64,000 nt of DNA from Phycisphaerae bacterium (GCA_028714255.1 JAQTMR010000010.1:27406-91405); one strand, 5' to 3'; shown: positions 47,301 through 56,395, counted from the first letter of the stretch. Translations and numbers: made by a program. Notes: a model not told the origin generated them from the letters alone.

Positions 47301-48037
47301 TCTGCCCAGTCCCCGTTGCCGCAGTTTTTCTCATAAAGTTTTTTGGCATCTTGCATCTGGCGGACAACACTCTTCAATCTTTCTGCAACAATTTTTTTCT
47401 GTTCCTCGCCAAGCCCGGATGCAAAAGGATTGATTGTCCCGCCAAGCTGTATCGCCCGTTCATACCAATTCTCCCGCCAAACTACGCCATCCAGAAAATT
47501 GCTCAGACTTATTATTTTCGTAAGAACCCCTTCGTTTGTCCGAAGGTCGCGCCTGCGGAAAAGCTCTTCCAGAGCCTGTACCAAATTACTCTGCCCCCAC
47601 GCCCACTCAATAGTTTTTTCGAGGACTTCTGCTTTCAATAGCCTCGCCTCATCTCCGTCGATTATCCCGAAAGTCGGGTCAAGGCCGAGCTTGTAAAAGT
47701 ATTCTGTAATAAGCCGTTTGCAGAACGAATGTATTGTGCTTATATCGGCTGCCTGAAGCAGCATAAGCTGAAGACGAAGATGACTGTCCCCGCTTTCAGT
47801 GAATGCGTCCTTTAATTGCTCACCGATTCGCCGCCGCATTTGTTCTGCGGCCATTTCCGTAAATGTCAGCACCAATATGTTCCGTACATCGTTTTTGTCG
47901 GAAACTATATCGACGCACCGCCCCGACAGCACCGCCGTTTTGCCGGTTCCTGCCGAGGCGCTCACCAGAACGTCCCTGCCGCGCTCTGTTATCGCACGCT
48001 TCTGCTGCTCGGTCCAATTTATCTTTTTTTCAGCCAT
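44336..48037 (-). CDS. addA: ATP-dependent helicase/nuclease subunit A (AddA)
   Basis: A 1233-residue UvrD-type helicase-nuclease. Walker A is SASAGTGKTAVL (residues 26-37). Helicase motifs include FVDEYQDINAVQQ, VGDIKQSIYAWRGAEPGIFL, ISVHKSKGLEFPVVFLAELD and LYVAMTRARQRL. The C-terminal PD-(D/E)XK nuclease has VVQGIIDLLI and LLVIDFKTDD. With AddB it resects double-strand breaks for RecA loading. Residues about 1044-1069 (SLVAHRSSLELPRF region) match a dispersed repeat family and look like a tolerated in-frame insertion in the linker before the nuclease domain. The start overlaps the addB end by eight bases. Confidence 0.95.
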   Translation of the reverse strand: MAEKKINWTEQQKRAITERGRDVLVSASAGTGKTAVLSGRCVDIVSDKNDVRNILVLTFTEMAAEQMRRRIGEQLKDAFTESGDSHLRLQLMLLQAADISTIHSFCKRLITEYFYKLGLDPTFGIIDGDEARLLKAEVLEKTIEWAWGQSNLVQALEELFRRRDLRTNEGVLTKIISLSNFLDGVVWRENWYERAIQLGGTINPFASGLGEEQKKIVAERLKSVVRQMQDAKKLYEKNCGNGDWAEKLEKSHIEPVVRCVEFLESGDWEKCAEGIRNFVKPKTYKPKDVQGAVVEVIQKRVKKALDDFGKLSELAILNPDYLDRVGGAVSLQTRILVELVKKFDQLYSQAKKAINCLDFSDLEHYAMKLLANENSQDEKLEPSETALALRRRYKYIFVDEYQDINAVQQSIIDMLSAGGNIFVVGDIKQSIYAWRGAEPGIFLERLKPASSEQDNVSGGLRVDLNANFRSAKGILDFVNKVFGRIMTASFAKVDYDESAKLKPAESEEAECDEGKVIEFHILDEKSKDDDSQQEDATEIAEESKDIFSSRQHQAALISQRIKQMVGAETGKAEFQIYDKQKREKRPVEYRDIVVLMRSLAKKANDYVEIFRLAGVPVSCQATAGYFETTEITDILSLLKVLDNPQRDIELAAALRSPFFKVSDTALAKIKIHSKTDEQYKNFYGGVIRYSQSGSDAGLAEKLKKVIEQIEQWRGIARSGSLADLVWHIYRQTGFLSYISALPSGQARRANLLKLHERAIQFEGFASSGGRPSLGRFVEFVEELQEIGQDWAPAEPDTSAQNAVRIISVHKSKGLEFPVVFLAELDGQFNKTDIHEDFLADADDMLGLQIIDRESNTKLSSLAHQIIAEKKSAAGLAEEMRVLYVAMTRARQRLILSASEKKKHCQDIICDGFFLGNEPISDWQLRRCKSPLEWVLYGLSDQKNLHEVFETGLAAENSDDLFSIKLYGQSELEGFGGYIGKLKNKKSYQPKVPAKDSQAKQKSAKLLSQVKKSLAWRYRFGDTHLLPAKQSVTQLTHRDDEYATASLVAHRSSLELPRFTSHKPRAASYEIGLATHLIISQLDVTKPVTKKAIEQIKEILLADRAITETVAERINTDSILTFFEGELGRAALDSENTIYREWPFTFALPASELSSSSDEIVVVQGIIDLLIKTPNGLLVIDFKTDDVTAKKAPERAEIYREQLNLYGRAAGAILKTKTIGKWLYFLRPGCAVEV

Positions 48038-51000
48038 TAGCGCCCTTTATCTTTTCGAGCGTTTCAAGTTTGTTTGAAGATTCCCAAAAATTATATTCGT
48101 TTACCTGCCAGTCGAATCGACAAACAGCTTTATACTCGCAATACTTACAAGCAGATTCACCGGCGAGTCGATATGGGTGAATGTCGATTTTGCCGGACAG
48201 GATTTCTTGAACAAATCCAATAAATTTATCCTCGGTGAATTTCATAATCTTCTCGAAATCATCGGGTTTTATTGCTCCGCTTATATTGTCATACCCATAT
48301 TGATTACCGTCCTGTTTGACAAAGAAATTATAGTATTTGTTGCTATTCATGGAATCGAGATACTTGGAAAATTCACCATTGAATAATCCATTAGCTTTAT
48401 ATTGAAATTTCCCCGCTTTTTCTGCTAATTTAGTAAATACTGTTGTTTTAGGATGTGCTTCGATAGGAATAAAAAATGCCCCCACGGCTTTATTTATTTT
48501 CGATTTGTCAGCTTTGTTGGCAGCCAAAATATAAATTAGCAATTGCATATTCAGCCCATGGTAGAATTTTGACCAGTCGAATTTTGCACTATCTTGGCTG
48601 CGTTTGTAATCGAAAATAACAGCTACGTTTTGGCCATCGACATTTGCCACATCGATTCGGTCAATTTTACCATCCAAGAGCAATTCCCAACCATTGGGAA
48701 GAGTAAGTTTGTAGTCACCTATGCTTTCAACGGCTTCCTTAGGGTGGCCAAATGAAACCTCCGACCACTTCGGTCGAAAACTTCCCGCTCGAACCATTTC
48801 CGCAATTGCTGCAACACAACCATCGAGGTATTCACTAACTGATTGAATGATATATGCATTATGACGGCTGTGACGTGAAAAATTTGATATAAACGAGTTT
48901 GTCTGAACAACTACCGATATTTGTTCTCGCAAAAGCTCCAACAGCTCAGCCTTTTCGACCGATGCGAAATCTTTATGTAAATCATTAAGTTTTTTTGACA
49001 AGGCGTCCAAAACTCGATGATAAAAATCACCCATGTCTAATGGTCTGAGCTTGCATTCTTTTCGTTCCCCCAATTGCAGGACATATTTGGCGAAATACTT
49101 GTACGGACACGCCGCGAAAGTGCTCAGCCTTGTCGCTGAACTCTTCATCTGCTTACCAAAAAGCGCATCGACTATCCGTTTATCAAGTTGCGCCACATTG
49201 CCGTAATTTATCGCCGATTGAACCTCTGTCCCCAGTTCAGCAAGCTCCTCATCCAGACAAATACCATCCAATAAACCACTAAGCTGTTCACGTGAAGTTC
49301 CAATCGAGTCACGAGCCACGAGCCGCGAGTCACGATATCCGTCCTTACCCAGTTGGCTGCAGAGTAAATCTGATAACTCGTTTTTACTATAGACCTCTTC
49401 GATATTATTCTTGTTACCTGCGATTGATTTTTCTTTGAGATTTTCAAACAGCGCCGCCAGATTATCTATGAATTGTGAACGTGTTGTTGCGCTGCCCCCC
49501 TCATCGGTCGAAGGATACGTAACACACAGAAGCTGACTCGGCCTTGTAAACGCAATGTAAGCCAGATACTGCCGTTCGGATAATTTCTGACCGGTTGTTG
49601 CCGCCAGTTGGAATTTTGCTTCCTTGGCTGCGATGCGGTCGTCATCGGTTAATATGCTCTCGAAACTCACCGGAACAGGGAACTCTTTTTGATTGGCTCC
49701 TATAAGAAAAACCGCCTTCAAATCAGTTTGTCGGCTTCTTCTGATAGAACCGATGAACACCTCGTCCAGAGTCGGCGGAATAAAAGCCAGTTCCATTTGT
49801 GAAAAAGCCGAATCGAGAATCGCAAGGTAATCCCTGGCGGTTTCTTCCTGTCCGGAAAAAACCTCCGCGAGTGTGTCAAATATATCTATGAGTTTATTGT
49901 AAAACTGCCGATGCTCATCGACCGCAGCGTAATCTTTTCGCTCGGTTGCCTGCTCAATCCTTTTACTGATTTCCCCGCGAATCCCCAGCGTTTCAATAAA
50001 ATCAAATATGACCCGCACCAACTCCTCTGCCGTTATCGTTTTAGTCGGATTATCAATAGGGCAAAGTTTATCCCGCAATTCGAGCAAAGGCCCGCCGACT
50101 TTCAGCCGGATTCGGTTCACGTTTGTCTGGTCGAGTTGCTTGTCTCCGTCGCCGGCAAAATTCCAGTCCTGCCCGTTTGCCCAGTCGGCTCCCGTCACTC
50201 CGAACGCAAGACAGTAATTCTCTAACAAATCCGCCTCGCTGCGTTCTATTGGCGCCATGTCCGTCTTGAGAAAACTGAAAATATCGCTGTGAGAAAAACC
50301 ATTCAGCACAACCTGCAACGCCGAGCAGATAAGCCCGATAGCCGGGTGTTGATTCAAACTCCTCCGCTTATCGATAAAAAACGGTATCCCGTAGTCTTCG
50401 AAACAAGCCGTTATATAATGTTCATAGTGGTCGATATCCGATGCGATAACCGCGATGTCACGGTATCGATAGTCTTTCTCTTTTAATAATCGCAGTATCT
50501 CTCTGGCAACAAATTGTACCTCAGCTCGAACATTAGGCGCCGATATAATCCGAACAGCTCCCCCCGCCGAAACTTTCGCTGGCTTGAGCTTGAAAATCTC
50601 ACGCTCGATATGCCCAAGCTCTTCGCTGCACGAAAACCTGACGCCTTCTTTCAGGATTATAGGCTCGACCAACTGCAGCTTATTCTTTTTTACTGTCTCG
50701 ATAAGTTCTGTGTATGTTTGCTCCGTCGGGCTAAACATACTTGTCATATCCAGCTTTGCCAAATCGATATTTGACGGGTCTAAACAAAGTGCAATTTGAG
50801 CGTCCGCTGCTGCTTTCAGCAATTCCGTTAAAATCGCAAGCTCGGATGTTGTGAACCCTGCGAATCCGTCCACCCACAGCTTTGCGCCTTTAGTCAAATC
50901 CGAATTAGCTGCTGCCTGACGACTGCGATTCAGCTCAATATCAGGGTCAATGAACCTATCCTCGATAAATTTCAAATACTCCCTCAAAACCAGCCCGATA

Positions 51001-51479
51001 TCTGAAAATTTAAGAACAGCCAGACTATTACGCTCATCTTTCCGCAATTGGCCGAGCAGTTGCTCAATATCTTCAGGCGTCTTTGCGTACTCGTGCAGCT
51101 CGGCGATAGTTTTTGCCATTTGCCTGCCCAGCCCCGGAAATCCCGCCGATGAGCCGAACACCTTTAATTTGCTTTTATTCGCCCGTAAAATCCTCTGGAT
51201 TATCATTTGCTGCCCCGTCTGCGTTACCATTGGCTTTGCCGTCCTTTTGCCGGACAGTAAAAATTGCAGACGTGCAAATGAAAGCACGTGCAGTCTGTGA
51301 TACCCCCCTGCTCTTTTATCGCTTAGAATCGCACGCTCCGCCTGATACGTCGCCTGCTCTGGAACCAGCAGAATCAAGGGCTGATTATCAGCGCCTGCCG
51401 TCAGTGCATCCGCTATCGCTTTTATGCAATAGCTTGTCTTGCCTGTCCCGCTTCTGCCGAGAATAAATTGAACCGCCAT
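48030..51479 (-). CDS. addB: ATP-dependent nuclease subunit B (AddB)
   Basis: An 1149-residue partner of AddA. The N-terminal Walker A-like FILGRSGTGKTSYCIK (residues 5-20) is followed by LLVPEQATYQAERAIL. The C-terminal nuclease has VIFDYKRSQD and a QLLIY motif. Four cysteines for the Fe-S cluster are Cys near residue 790 (FAACPYKYFAKY) and three near residues 1107-1120 (ACKYCEYKAVC). Residues about 715-725 (YRDSRLVARDSIGTS) resemble a short repeat-derived insertion. addB precedes addA in one operon with overlapping ends, so expression should be coupled. Confidence 0.95.
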   Translation of the reverse strand: MAVQFILGRSGTGKTSYCIKAIADALTAGADNQPLILLVPEQATYQAERAILSDKRAGGYHRLHVLSFARLQFLLSGKRTAKPMVTQTGQQMIIQRILRANKSKLKVFGSSAGFPGLGRQMAKTIAELHEYAKTPEDIEQLLGQLRKDERNSLAVLKFSDIGLVLREYLKFIEDRFIDPDIELNRSRQAAANSDLTKGAKLWVDGFAGFTTSELAILTELLKAAADAQIALCLDPSNIDLAKLDMTSMFSPTEQTYTELIETVKKNKLQLVEPIILKEGVRFSCSEELGHIEREIFKLKPAKVSAGGAVRIISAPNVRAEVQFVAREILRLLKEKDYRYRDIAVIASDIDHYEHYITACFEDYGIPFFIDKRRSLNQHPAIGLICSALQVVLNGFSHSDIFSFLKTDMAPIERSEADLLENYCLAFGVTGADWANGQDWNFAGDGDKQLDQTNVNRIRLKVGGPLLELRDKLCPIDNPTKTITAEELVRVIFDFIETLGIRGEISKRIEQATERKDYAAVDEHRQFYNKLIDIFDTLAEVFSGQEETARDYLAILDSAFSQMELAFIPPTLDEVFIGSIRRSRQTDLKAVFLIGANQKEFPVPVSFESILTDDDRIAAKEAKFQLAATTGQKLSERQYLAYIAFTRPSQLLCVTYPSTDEGGSATTRSQFIDNLAALFENLKEKSIAGNKNNIEEVYSKNELSDLLCSQLGKDGYRDSRLVARDSIGTSREQLSGLLDGICLDEELAELGTEVQSAINYGNVAQLDKRIVDALFGKQMKSSATRLSTFAACPYKYFAKYVLQLGERKECKLRPLDMGDFYHRVLDALSKKLNDLHKDFASVEKAELLELLREQISVVVQTNSFISNFSRHSRHNAYIIQSVSEYLDGCVAAIAEMVRAGSFRPKWSEVSFGHPKEAVESIGDYKLTLPNGWELLLDGKIDRIDVANVDGQNVAVIFDYKRSQDSAKFDWSKFYHGLNMQLLIYILAANKADKSKINKAVGAFFIPIEAHPKTTVFTKLAEKAGKFQYKANGLFNGEFSKYLDSMNSNKYYNFFVKQDGNQYGYDNISGAIKPDDFEKIMKFTEDKFIGFVQEILSGKIDIHPYRLAGESACKYCEYKAVCRFDWQVNEYNFWESSNKLETLEKIKGANG

Positions 51480-51591
51480 TTGAATCGTCCCGGATTTGGA
51501 ATTATTCTTCCCTCCTTTTTACCACAACCGGATGCTGTTTGCAATGCTCTGTAACGCTGAAAAACCGCTTGTTGACAGCAGAAGGCTTTGT

Positions 51592-51597
51592 TATACT
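51592..51597 (+). promoter_or_regulatory. Possible -10 element upstream of the MFS/spermidine synthase-like gene
   Basis: TATACT at 51592-51597 is 17 bases after TTGTTG, about 37 bases before the ATG. The -35 match is weak. Confidence 0.35.
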
Positions 51598-51633
51598 TTT
51601 ATTTAATACAAAATAAACTAAGGAAGGATAAAA

Positions 51634-53853
51634 ATGAGCAAAAACAGAAGTTTCCTCTCGATTCTCGTCCCTGCCGCTACGGTTTTCTTCTCAAGTGCCT
51701 GCATAATGGTGCTGGAGCTTGTCGCCAGCAGACTCATAGCCAAGCATCTCGGTGCATCTCTATATACGTGGACTTCGGTAATAGGTATAGTCTTGGCCGG
51801 TATTACCGTAGGCAACTATCTGGGAGGCCGCATCGCGGACAGCTTCCCCGCGAGAAAGGCATTGGCCGTGCTCTTGGGCATTTCCTCTGTAGCTTGTGTG
51901 GGAATTGTTGTCCTGAATAATCTTGTGGGCGACTGGATTTGGCTGTGGAAGTTAAGCTGGCCGGTGCATGTGTTTACACATGTCTTTTTGATTTTTATGC
52001 TGCCGTCAACACTGCTCGGAACGGTAAGTCCGGTGGTTGCGAAAATGGCGCTCGACCGGGGATTGCCTACCGGAAGAACTGTCGGAGACATATACGCCTT
52101 CGGCGCCGCAGGCAGTATCGCGGGAACATTTCTTGCGGGTTTCTATCTAATTGCTGCGATGGGTACTGTTGCCATCATCTGGTCTGTCGGAGTAGTCTTG
52201 CTCCTGATGGCCATTCTCTACTGGGCAAGGCTTTGGGCGTTGTATATCTGGGCGGCAATATTCCTTGCTTTAATGACTATGGCAATGGTCCCTGTCAGAT
52301 GGGCTGAGAGTACTGCCTCATCTCTCGCATTGAGACAAAAACCGGACCCATACGTTCTTTATGAAGACGAAAGCCAATACTCTTATATTGCTGTAAGGCG
52401 AACTTCAAATACGATGGATAAACGTGCTTTTATGTTGGACAAACTAATGCACAGCCAGATTATAATGAACGACATATTCAATTTACAGTATCCCTATGAA
52501 CGGATTTATGCTGCGGTAACACATCTGTTGGCTCGGGACAAGGGTAGGATTTCGGTCTTAGCAATTGGAGGAGGAGGCTATGTCTTTCCTCGATATATTG
52601 AAAAAATCTGGCCCGGAAGTCGCATCGATGTGGTTGAAATCGACCCTCGCGTAACCGAAGCTGCTATGCGGGCATTCGGGCTCAAAAGAGATACCCCTAT
52701 TAACACATTTACAATGGACGCCCGCAATTACGTTGACGAACTGCTGGAAATAAGACGGACCGGCGGTCAGGTGCCCAGATACGATTTTATCTATGAAGAT
52801 GCCTTCAATGACTATTCGGTGCCCTGCCAGCTCATAACCAAAGAATTTAATGACAAAATCATTCAAATCCTGGCTGATGACGGTGTGTACATTATAAACC
52901 TGATAGATACTTATGACAGTGGATTATTTTTAGGAACCTTTGTCAAAACTCTCAGGCAGACATTTCCCCATGTTTATGTTGTTGCTGAAAAAGGGGCACG
53001 TTTAGCGATGCGGGATACATTTGTAGTTATTGCATCCCAGCAGGAGATTAATCTTGAAAACGGGTTGGAAAAGTTGATGGCAGAGATAGGTTTGTGGATA
53101 TTAAACGATTCTGAAATAGAAACATTAATCGAAAAAGGACGCGGGATTATATTAACAGATGATTATGCGCCGGTAGAGAATATGCTGACGCCGGTAGTCC
53201 GCCGCAGCGCCCTTCAGTCCCTGTTTAATAAATATATGCAGCGGGTACTAATGCTTGAAAGTCAGGGCAGGTTGGATGAAAGCCTTGCCATATACAAAGA
53301 AATCATTGAGGTTGACCCTGCAAAGTCGGTTATGGCCTACAATAGTATGGGGCGGATTCTGGCAAGGCAGGGCAAATGGCAGGAAGTAATCAACGCGGCC
53401 CAAAATGCGATTGAATACAACAGCAAGGCTGAGGCAAAGCATAGTATGTCGGATATGTATTTCAACATAGGTTTGGCATCAAAAAAATTAGGCAGGGACA
53501 AAGAAGGCTCCGAATATATACATAAGGCGATTAAGGGGTACCATGAAGATTTGGTACGAGAACCCAACTCAATTAAGACAATCAGGGATTTGGGAAACGC
53601 CCTGCTGGAAATTGGCAGCTTTAGTGAGGCTACTGAATATCTTCAGAAGGCTCTGGATATGAATCCACTCGAAGTAGAGAGCAATATAACACTTGCTAAC
53701 GCCTTTTTGACCCAGCAACGCTATGATGATGCTATTGCGCTCCTGAAAAAAGCGATTGCTTCGTTCTCGGATGTCAGGAATGAAGCTGCTGTCGTGGAAT
53801 TACAAAGATTTCTTTGGTACGTCGAAGATAAGAAAAACACAAATGAAAAATAA
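51634..53853 (+). CDS. Fused MFS-like / spermidine synthase-like / TPR protein
   Basis: A 739-residue protein. Residues about 10-225 hold seven or so transmembrane segments of the fused-MFS type (CIMVLELVASRLIAKHLGAS). Residues about 240-520 form a spermine/spermidine synthase-like methyltransferase fold with AIGGGGYVFPRYIEKIWP (from about 310) and DVVEIDPRVTEAAM (about 331). Residues about 545-735 carry four to five TPR units (MGRILARQGKWQEVINAAQN). The Asp residues needed for polyamine synthesis cannot be confirmed, so a different membrane-linked aminopropyl- or methyltransferase role is possible. It has a good Shine-Dalgarno (AAGGAAGGA). A flavoprotein gene follows six bases later. Confidence 0.85.
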   Translation: MSKNRSFLSILVPAATVFFSSACIMVLELVASRLIAKHLGASLYTWTSVIGIVLAGITVGNYLGGRIADSFPARKALAVLLGISSVACVGIVVLNNLVGDWIWLWKLSWPVHVFTHVFLIFMLPSTLLGTVSPVVAKMALDRGLPTGRTVGDIYAFGAAGSIAGTFLAGFYLIAAMGTVAIIWSVGVVLLLMAILYWARLWALYIWAAIFLALMTMAMVPVRWAESTASSLALRQKPDPYVLYEDESQYSYIAVRRTSNTMDKRAFMLDKLMHSQIIMNDIFNLQYPYERIYAAVTHLLARDKGRISVLAIGGGGYVFPRYIEKIWPGSRIDVVEIDPRVTEAAMRAFGLKRDTPINTFTMDARNYVDELLEIRRTGGQVPRYDFIYEDAFNDYSVPCQLITKEFNDKIIQILADDGVYIINLIDTYDSGLFLGTFVKTLRQTFPHVYVVAEKGARLAMRDTFVVIASQQEINLENGLEKLMAEIGLWILNDSEIETLIEKGRGIILTDDYAPVENMLTPVVRRSALQSLFNKYMQRVLMLESQGRLDESLAIYKEIIEVDPAKSVMAYNSMGRILARQGKWQEVINAAQNAIEYNSKAEAKHSMSDMYFNIGLASKKLGRDKEGSEYIHKAIKGYHEDLVREPNSIKTIRDLGNALLEIGSFSEATEYLQKALDMNPLEVESNITLANAFLTQQRYDDAIALLKKAIASFSDVRNEAAVVELQRFLWYVEDKKNTNEK

Positions 53854-53859
53854 ATCAAT

Positions 53860-54474
53860 ATGACTTTAAAAGTAATAGGAATCTTGGCAAGTCCACGGGT
53901 TAACGGCAACAGCGACTTGCTTCTCCGTCAGGCCCTGGCCGGTGCCGAATCCGCCGGCGCACAGGTTGAATACCTTCGATTGATTGATTTCGAAATCGCC
54001 CCTTGTATCGAGTGCAATTGCTGTTACAAAACAGGCCGTTGTGTCGTCGAAGACGATTATCACATCGTTTCTGCGAAAATGCTCGATGCGGACCGACTCA
54101 TCTTCGCGACGCCCATATTTTTTATGGCTGTCTCCGCCCAGGCCAAGGCCTTCATTGACCGCTGCCAGTGCCTTTGGGCACACAAATACGTCTTGAAAAA
54201 TACCGCCGCAGGCAGGGACAGACGTGCTATGGTCATCGCGGTAGGCGGCTCAAAAAGCAAAAAAATGTTCGAGTGCGTCCGCCTGACTATGAAATACTTC
54301 TTCGATGCCATCGATATGAATTACGCTGCGAACTTGTTCGTAAATAAAATAGAGAACATTGGCCAAATCAAAGAACATCCTTCCGCGATGAAAGAGGCCT
54401 TCGCCCTCGGCCAAAAGTTAGCTGACCCCGATTCCGAACCACCAGAAAAACCCCTCGATATCGAACTGACCTGA
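53860..54474 (+). CDS. Iron-sulfur flavoprotein (NADPH-dependent FMN reductase fold)
   Basis: A 204-residue protein with a flavodoxin-like fold: GILASPRVNGNSDLLLRQ (about 7-24) binds FMN phosphate. The cysteine motif C49-x2-C52-x2-C55-x5-C61 is exactly the spacing known for Isf-type iron-sulfur flavoproteins of anaerobes. FATPIFFMAVSAQAKAFIDR follows. It probably passes electrons from ferredoxin to an acceptor such as oxygen or peroxide. It starts six bases after the upstream gene and is probably co-transcribed with it. Confidence 0.87.
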   Translation: MTLKVIGILASPRVNGNSDLLLRQALAGAESAGAQVEYLRLIDFEIAPCIECNCCYKTGRCVVEDDYHIVSAKMLDADRLIFATPIFFMAVSAQAKAFIDRCQCLWAHKYVLKNTAAGRDRRAMVIAVGGSKSKKMFECVRLTMKYFFDAIDMNYAANLFVNKIENIGQIKEHPSAMKEAFALGQKLADPDSEPPEKPLDIELT

Positions 54475-54491
54475 ACGCCTTAACTAAACAC

Positions 54492-54908
54492 TCAAAACTC
54501 GAAACTCTTTTCTGCTCTTTGCTTCTTCAAAAGACCTCGCCGTTTCTTTATTTCTAACCGTTTTCTCCTGGCCGCTTGCGGCACTTTTGTCTTCTTCCGA
54601 ACCTTTTTCTTTTTTAGCGCACCTGTCAGCAGCTCTTCCAATCTCTCGACCGCAGCATTCCTGTTCGCCTTTTGTGTCCGATGCCGTTGCGAAACAACTC
54701 TTATCACGCTGTTCTTGTCGGCCCGATTCGCAAGGGCTTTGAGTATCAGCTTCTTTTGCTCGTCGGAAAAGCTCCTCGAATTAGCCGCGTCAAAAAGCAC
54801 CGTTACCCGTGTATTGACCTTATTGACGTTCTGTCCACCGGGCCCCCCGCCTCGAGAAAACTTAAAAACAAGCTCGTCCTCGGAAATAGATATTCCCCTG
54901 TCAGTCAT
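54492..54908 (-). CDS. arfB: ArfB/YaeJ-like peptidyl-tRNA hydrolase (release factor homologue)
   Basis: A 138-residue protein with the release factor GGQ motif in SRGGGPGGQNVNKVNTRV (GGQ at residues 24-26). It lacks the codon-recognition domains of RF1/RF2. Its Lys/Arg-rich C-terminal tail (ALKKKKVRKKTKVPQAARRK onward) can occupy the mRNA channel in the family. It rescues stalled ribosomes lacking a stop codon. The gene converges on the flavoprotein gene, 17 bases away. Confidence 0.9.
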   Translation of the reverse strand: MTDRGISISEDELVFKFSRGGGPGGQNVNKVNTRVTVLFDAANSRSFSDEQKKLILKALANRADKNSVIRVVSQRHRTQKANRNAAVERLEELLTGALKKKKVRKKTKVPQAARRKRLEIKKRRGLLKKQRAEKSFEF

Positions 54909-55038
54909 TGTTTATCCTTGTTTTTAGCCTTTTTTACTTGAACCGGGCCGAAAAGTGATTATAGTATAACCAAAATCGTTCGATTGTCATTGACTTAAAA
55001 ATTCTTGTCCGCCATCAGCTAAAAAGGAGACAAAACAC

Positions 55039-55929
55039 ATGAAGGCAACAAAATCAAAAACAATCTTAATAGCTCTGGCCCTGGTTTCTCTCCTTGCATT
55101 CTCGCTATTTGCTTTTGCCGAGGACCAGAAACCCGAATCTAAGCCCAAACCCAAACAAAAACCAGATGTTGAAGAATTAAGAGCAGGCAAAAATTTCATC
55201 CAGACAAAAGTTTACTCATTAGAAGATGACCAGAAAGTCCTCAAACTCTTCGAGGGCCTACGGGTTGCTGATGTTACCGACGGAATGGATAAAGTAGGAC
55301 TCAAAAACGTCGGCCTGATGTCGCCCGAAATAATGCCTCTTTGGAAAGATGCCGAACATTATACCCATCGCTTCATCGGCATTGCTCTGACCGCCCGCTA
55401 TGTCCCTACCAACAAGGCTCCCGCACCACACATGGAAACCAAAGCCTTTGATGTCTGGGTTAGCACCTGGTATAACAAGTTTTCAGGCGAGCCCTTTATT
55501 CCGCTCATCCGCCCCGGCACCGCTCTCGTCTTCGACGATGCCCCCGATTCTGATGTCGGCTCTATTGGCTCGAATAATATTATGATTTGGAAATTAGCCG
55601 GTTGCGTCGGTGTGGTAACAAATTCCACCGCTCGTGACACCGATGAGATTATCACTGAAAAGGCCCCGCTTTACTTTAGAAAAGTTGGCCGAGGCGTAAG
55701 ACCGGGCCGAAATGAAATAGAATCCGTCAATCGCCCCATCGTCTGCGGCGGCGTCCTCGTCGAACCGGGCGATATCATTGTCGCTGATGGCGATGGTGTT
55801 GTAGTCGTCCCGCGAGCTCAAGCGGAAGAAGTCGCTGAATACGCCAAAGCAGTTATTGAGATAGATAAACGCGGCAGACGTGGTTTATATCAGCAACTCA
55901 GCTTGCCCCAGGATGACTCGGTCAAATAA
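55039..55929 (+). CDS. Exported RraA-like protein
   Basis: A 296-residue protein with a signal peptide (residues 1-27, cut near FAFA/EDQ) and a Lys/Pro-rich spacer (PESKPKPKQKPD). The RraA/HMG-aldolase-like fold follows: VADVTDGMDKVG (about residues 75-87), IRPGTALVFDDAP (about 155) and the G-x20-RD motif GCVGVVTNSTARDTDE (about 187-202). Cytoplasmic RraA inhibits RNase E, while related metal-dependent aldolases cleave 4-hydroxy-4-methyl-2-oxoglutarate. The exported form suggests an aldolase or binding role outside the cytoplasm. The start has AAGGAGAC ten bases upstream. Confidence 0.82.
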   Translation: MKATKSKTILIALALVSLLAFSLFAFAEDQKPESKPKPKQKPDVEELRAGKNFIQTKVYSLEDDQKVLKLFEGLRVADVTDGMDKVGLKNVGLMSPEIMPLWKDAEHYTHRFIGIALTARYVPTNKAPAPHMETKAFDVWVSTWYNKFSGEPFIPLIRPGTALVFDDAPDSDVGSIGSNNIMIWKLAGCVGVVTNSTARDTDEIITEKAPLYFRKVGRGVRPGRNEIESVNRPIVCGGVLVEPGDIIVADGDGVVVVPRAQAEEVAEYAKAVIEIDKRGRRGLYQQLSLPQDDSVK

Positions 55930-55951
55930 AGATTAGGCTCGAATAAAAATC

Positions 55952-56395
55952 TTATCCGTTGGTCTTGTCTTCGCCGCCTCGTGCAGGCAGTGTAACCTTC
56001 CTGCACACAATTCGTCTCTCTCCGAGCAGCCGGTCCTCTGCGAACAGCTGAAAACAATACTCCCCCTCATGCGGAAACATCATTCCCTGCAGGTTCAGTG
56101 CTAAACTGACGACCTGTTTGACATCCTTAAACTCACCCTCTCCTTTTTGTTCGAAGATAACTTTTTCTTCCTCACCTTCAGGGGGCCGCTCCTCTACAAT
56201 TCTTATTGTTGTTTTTGTCTTCCCGTGCCCATTCGTTAATTCACAAAAGAAAACAAGCGAAGGATACCGAACCGGATACTTTGGTGCGTTGATATTCTGG
56301 ATGATATTGATAATACTCGGCATGCCGGTGATTTTATCGAAAATCACCTTCTCACAGATAATTGCCGACAACAAAATTGGTGGAACTTCCGTCAT
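55952..56395 (-). CDS. Conserved hypothetical protein (DUF6941-like)
   Basis: A 147-residue cytoplasmic protein. The ATG at 56395 follows GAGGAATTAAAA. The frame is open further upstream, but the extra residues would be encoded by a dispersed repeat (56413-56454), so the later start is chosen. It begins MTEVPPILLSAIICEKVIFD and has a C2-like beta pattern: PSLVFFCELTNGHGKTKTTI and FPHEGEYCFQLFAEDRLLGE. Similar small proteins are widespread in planctomycetes but have no known function. Assignment to DUF6941 is from memory of the pattern. Confidence 0.6.
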   Translation of the reverse strand: MTEVPPILLSAIICEKVIFDKITGMPSIINIIQNINAPKYPVRYPSLVFFCELTNGHGKTKTTIRIVEERPPEGEEEKVIFEQKGEGEFKDVKQVVSLALNLQGMMFPHEGEYCFQLFAEDRLLGERRIVCRKVTLPARGGEDKTNG

